Below, in pieces: positions 62,190 through 64,000 of a stretch of DNA of 64,000 bases (its first letter is position 1; each line of letters opens with the position of its first letter). The stretch is taken from assembly GCA_963733765.1 (NCBI GenBank), contig CAVTEI010000003.1, positions 1,736,001 through 1,800,000 on the forward strand, read 5' to 3'. The notes beneath the pieces are model-generated. The model worked only from the letters and a program-made list of their open reading frames with translations. It was not told the origin of the DNA and searched no databases. A program made the position numbers and the translations under genes. Origin of the DNA: DATKAS01 sp963733765. GTDB taxonomy: Bacteria > Actinomycetota > Acidimicrobiia > Acidimicrobiales > DATKAS01.

Positions 62190-62479
62190 GCCCCGAGGAT
62201 CTCGAGGCCTACGAGGCCGAGCGCGAGCTCGCCCTCGCGCAGGAGTATCGCGACGTCAGCGCCATGTTCGCTTACGCCATCGAAACCGAACGGCGCTTCT
62301 ACCTCGCCAACGAAGTCGACGTGCGCGTCCAAGGCGATGGGCCGAGACCGTTGATCGAGGTCGAGCTCCGCGATGCCTGGGTGTGGGACATGTACCGGCA
62401 GACCCGGTTCGTCCCTGCAGTGCGCGTCCTGACGTTCAAGGACGTGAATGTCGAAGAGCTCCCAAGGCGCGAAGTCTGA
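62186..62479 (+). CDS. DUF2469-family protein, probable CTG start
   Basis: 97 residues. The N-terminus SPEDLEAYEAERELALAQEY and the core FAYAIETERRFYLANEVDVR, LRDAWVWDMYRQTRFVPAVR and VLTFKDVNVEELPRREV match mycobacterial Rv2901c and its actinobacterial relatives. The family normally starts MSxEDLExYE; the only codon in that place is CTG 62186, overlapping the rplS stop as CTGA. ATG further in (near 62263) would delete conserved residues. Function of the family is unknown. Confidence 0.85.
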   Translation: MSPEDLEAYEAERELALAQEYRDVSAMFAYAIETERRFYLANEVDVRVQGDGPRPLIEVELRDAWVWDMYRQTRFVPAVRVLTFKDVNVEELPRREV

Positions 62480-62819
62480 AGATCCGCGACGCGCGCTCGG
62501 CGCGCATGGCGAAGCCCTGACAGCGAAGTGGTACGAGGCGGAGGGCTACACCCTGCTCGATCGCAACTGGCGTTGTCGCGAGGGCGAGATCGACGTGATC
62601 GTGGCTCGCGAGTCGACGATCGTCTTCTGCGAGGTGAAATCGCGGACGTCGGACCGGTTCGGCGCCCCGGTCGAAGCCGTGACGCGCACGAAGCAGGTGC
62701 GCTTGCGGAGGCTCGCGGCAGCATGGTTGTCGGCGCGCGGTGTGCACGGCGTCGATCTGCGCTTCGACGTGGCGTCAGTGATGGGGGAGCGAGTCGAGGT
62801 GATCGAGGCCGCGTTCTGA
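62448..62819 (+). CDS. yraN: YraN/UPF0102 endonuclease-like protein
   Basis: The 123-residue protein has the UPF0102 core: RRALGAHGEALTAKWYEAEG, YTLLDRNWRCREGEIDVIVA, STIVFCEVKSRTSDRFGAPV (E-x-K restriction-fold motif) and QVRLRRLAAAWLSARGVHGV. It has the fold of Holliday-junction nucleases; activity in cells is not established. ATG 62448 overlaps the DUF2469 gene by 32 bases. Confidence 0.9.
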   Translation: MSKSSQGAKSEDPRRALGAHGEALTAKWYEAEGYTLLDRNWRCREGEIDVIVARESTIVFCEVKSRTSDRFGAPVEAVTRTKQVRLRRLAAAWLSARGVHGVDLRFDVASVMGERVEVIEAAF

Positions 62820-62854
62820 GGAACCGTGGTGAAGTGGGCGGTGTAAGGAAGGCG

Positions 62855-63940
62855 ATGCGAGTGAGCATGGCGCGACCGGCGATCGTTGCCGTTGCCGCGG
62901 TCCTCGCCGCGGGCTGCTCAGGAAACGACGGCTCGACGGCCTCCCCGACGACGGCCGCGCAGACGACGGTCGTCGCACCTTCGAGCTGTGTGGTCACCGA
63001 GGCAGCGTCCGAGCTCTGTTGGGAGGAGGTTCTCCCCCTCGGCAGCGGGGCGTTTCCGACTGGGTCCGGCAACATGCCCGAGTGGGAGCCTGGGAAGTTC
63101 CCCCTCACGCTCACCCCTCAGGTCGCCTTCGACGGCGACCTCTGGATGACAGCCCAGGTCGTCGCGTACTCGTCGCCGGACGGGCTCGTGTGGACCGAGC
63201 ACCAGAAGACCGACACACGTGAACGCATCTACAGCTCGGTCGTCTTCTTCGATGACCGGCTCTGGATGTTCGGCGGGTTCGACTACGACACCCGCACCTT
63301 CCTCAACGACGTGTGGGTGTCGTCCGACGGCGTGACGTGGACCAACGAAGGGCCCGCGGCGTGGTCGCCTCGAGGAGGCCATGCCGTCGTCGCCTACCGA
63401 GACCGCCTCTGGCTCCTCGGCGGCGCGGACCACGTCGCCGACGATCTCTCGCTCGATCGATTTCTCAACGACGTCTGGGTGTCCGAGGACGGGTTCGTGT
63501 GGAGCGAGGCGACCGCAGGCGCGCCCTGGCCCGCGCGCGACTATCCGGGCGCGGTCGTGTTCGACGACGCGCTCCACGTCGTGGGCGGGCAGAACCATGC
63601 CGACGTCTGGCGATCCGAGGATGGCGCGGGATGGACGTTGCTCACCGATGACCCCGGGTGGGGGGCACGCGGCGGCGCGGCGCGGGCAGCCTTCGACGGG
63701 AAGCTCTGGGTCTTCGGAGGGTGGGCGGGGGAGACGACGAACGCACTGAACGACGTGTGGATCTCGAGTGACGGGGTCACTTGGGAGCAGGAGCACGCAC
63801 CCTGGGCACCACGAGCACCGATCACCGTCGTGTTCGACGAGCGGATCTGGATCTACAGCGGAAAGCACACCGGTGCCACAGACAACTGGGGCGGCGATGT
63901 GTGGCAGCTGCGAGCGACCGCGCCCGACGAGGGTGAGTGA
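62855..63940 (+). CDS. Kelch-like repeat lipoprotein
   Basis: 361 residues from ATG 62855 (AAGGAAGG site upstream). The signal peptide ends with the lipobox LAAGC. The mature part is a beta-propeller of about five to six blades with recurring patterns such as FDDRLWMFGGF, FLNDVWVSSDGVTW, YRDRLWLLGGADH, FLNDVWVSEDGFVW, FDDALHVVGGQ, FDGKLWVFGGWAG and ALNDVWISSDGVTW. The repeats resemble kelch motifs with the double Gly. It is probably surface-attached and binds a ligand or partner; no catalytic motif is seen. Confidence 0.85.
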   Translation: MRVSMARPAIVAVAAVLAAGCSGNDGSTASPTTAAQTTVVAPSSCVVTEAASELCWEEVLPLGSGAFPTGSGNMPEWEPGKFPLTLTPQVAFDGDLWMTAQVVAYSSPDGLVWTEHQKTDTRERIYSSVVFFDDRLWMFGGFDYDTRTFLNDVWVSSDGVTWTNEGPAAWSPRGGHAVVAYRDRLWLLGGADHVADDLSLDRFLNDVWVSEDGFVWSEATAGAPWPARDYPGAVVFDDALHVVGGQNHADVWRSEDGAGWTLLTDDPGWGARGGAARAAFDGKLWVFGGWAGETTNALNDVWISSDGVTWEQEHAPWAPRAPITVVFDERIWIYSGKHTGATDNWGGDVWQLRATAPDEGE

Positions 63941-64000
63941 TCAGCGGCGGTTGTGCCGGTGCTCCCAGCACGCGTGATGCCAATGCCGGCGGAGGTCGGG
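63941..64000 (-). CDS. Possible 3' end of a convergent gene
   Basis: On the minus strand the last 60 bases are open and end in TGA at 63941-63943, directly against the stop of the kelch-like gene; the reading ends RRHWHHACWEHRHNRR. Tight convergent stops are common in this window, which favours a real gene, but the fragment is too short to assign. Confidence 0.3.
   Translation of the reverse strand, partial: PDLRRHWHHACWEHRHNRR

Noticed and set aside
1..64000. tRNA, rRNA, insertion sequence, prophage or toxin-antitoxin genes
   Set aside because: I looked for cloverleaf-like sequences, transposase and integrase motifs and small paired toxin genes by eye and found none that could be supported.

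Overview
This is high-GC chromosomal DNA from an actinobacterium. Gene content and order point to the class Acidimicrobiia or a close relative. Supporting signs are CarD, an E2-E1 fused 2-oxoglutarate dehydrogenase (Kgd type), GTP-dependent PEP carboxykinase, a SepIVA-like division protein next to yceD, a DUF2469 protein, an F420-type luciferase-like oxidoreductase, a nonapeptide-repeat/RDD pair and a WS/DGAT acyltransferase. Translation usually starts at ATG or GTG. At more than 20 genes a TANNNT -10 box lies only 6-10 bases before the start codon, so leaderless transcription looks common.

Layout. 1-7.3 kb: a partial membrane protein, a lipoprotein, a UbiB-like kinase, two tandem PEP-utilizing-enzyme genes lacking an ATP-grasp domain, and a class III CoA-transferase coupled to them. 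7.3-14.6 kb: cysQ, RDD and nonapeptide-repeat proteins, WS/DGAT, RidA, an exported SGNH hydrolase, a cupin and several small membrane or zinc-ribbon proteins. 14.6-21.2 kb: ettA, a PuuD-like membrane protein convergent with a cytochrome c lipoprotein, and kgd. 21.2-28.6 kb: HAD hydrolase, M20 peptidase, a NYN-type RNase with S1-like and histone-H1-like parts, DsbA/FrnE, exonuclease III, a thioesterase and a UvrD2-like helicase. 28.6-29.26 kb holds no gene but carries a cluster of DnaA-box-like sequences. 29.3-46.9 kb: metallopeptidase, PH-SHOCT protein, metal/cobalamin-binding protein, aldo/keto reductase, galT-galK, LLM oxidoreductase, Crp-type regulator, alpha-methylacyl-CoA racemase, a three-gene unit (PIG-L deacetylase, histidine phosphatase, iron alcohol dehydrogenase), a diiron ferritin-like protein, pckG, recG and carD.

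46.9-62.8 kb is a long housekeeping block: rsmD-coaD-sepIVA-yceD-rpmF-plsX-acpP-rnc-mutM-smc-ftsY-BON-ffh-rpsP-khpA-rimM-trmD-rplS-DUF2469-yraN. It joins ribosome maturation, phospholipid and fatty-acid initiation, chromosome condensation, SRP targeting and tRNA/rRNA modification, with many 1-4 base overlaps between genes. A kelch-like lipoprotein closes the window.

At least fifteen single-base frame breaks interrupt otherwise well-conserved proteins (both PEP enzymes, cysQ, cytochrome c, kgd twice, M20, uvrD2, galK, histidine phosphatase, recG, enoyl-CoA hydratase, rsmD, smc). They look like sequence or assembly indels rather than true pseudogenes, so these loci are annotated as whole genes with the break noted. 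No tRNA, rRNA, CRISPR array, transposase or prophage gene was seen.
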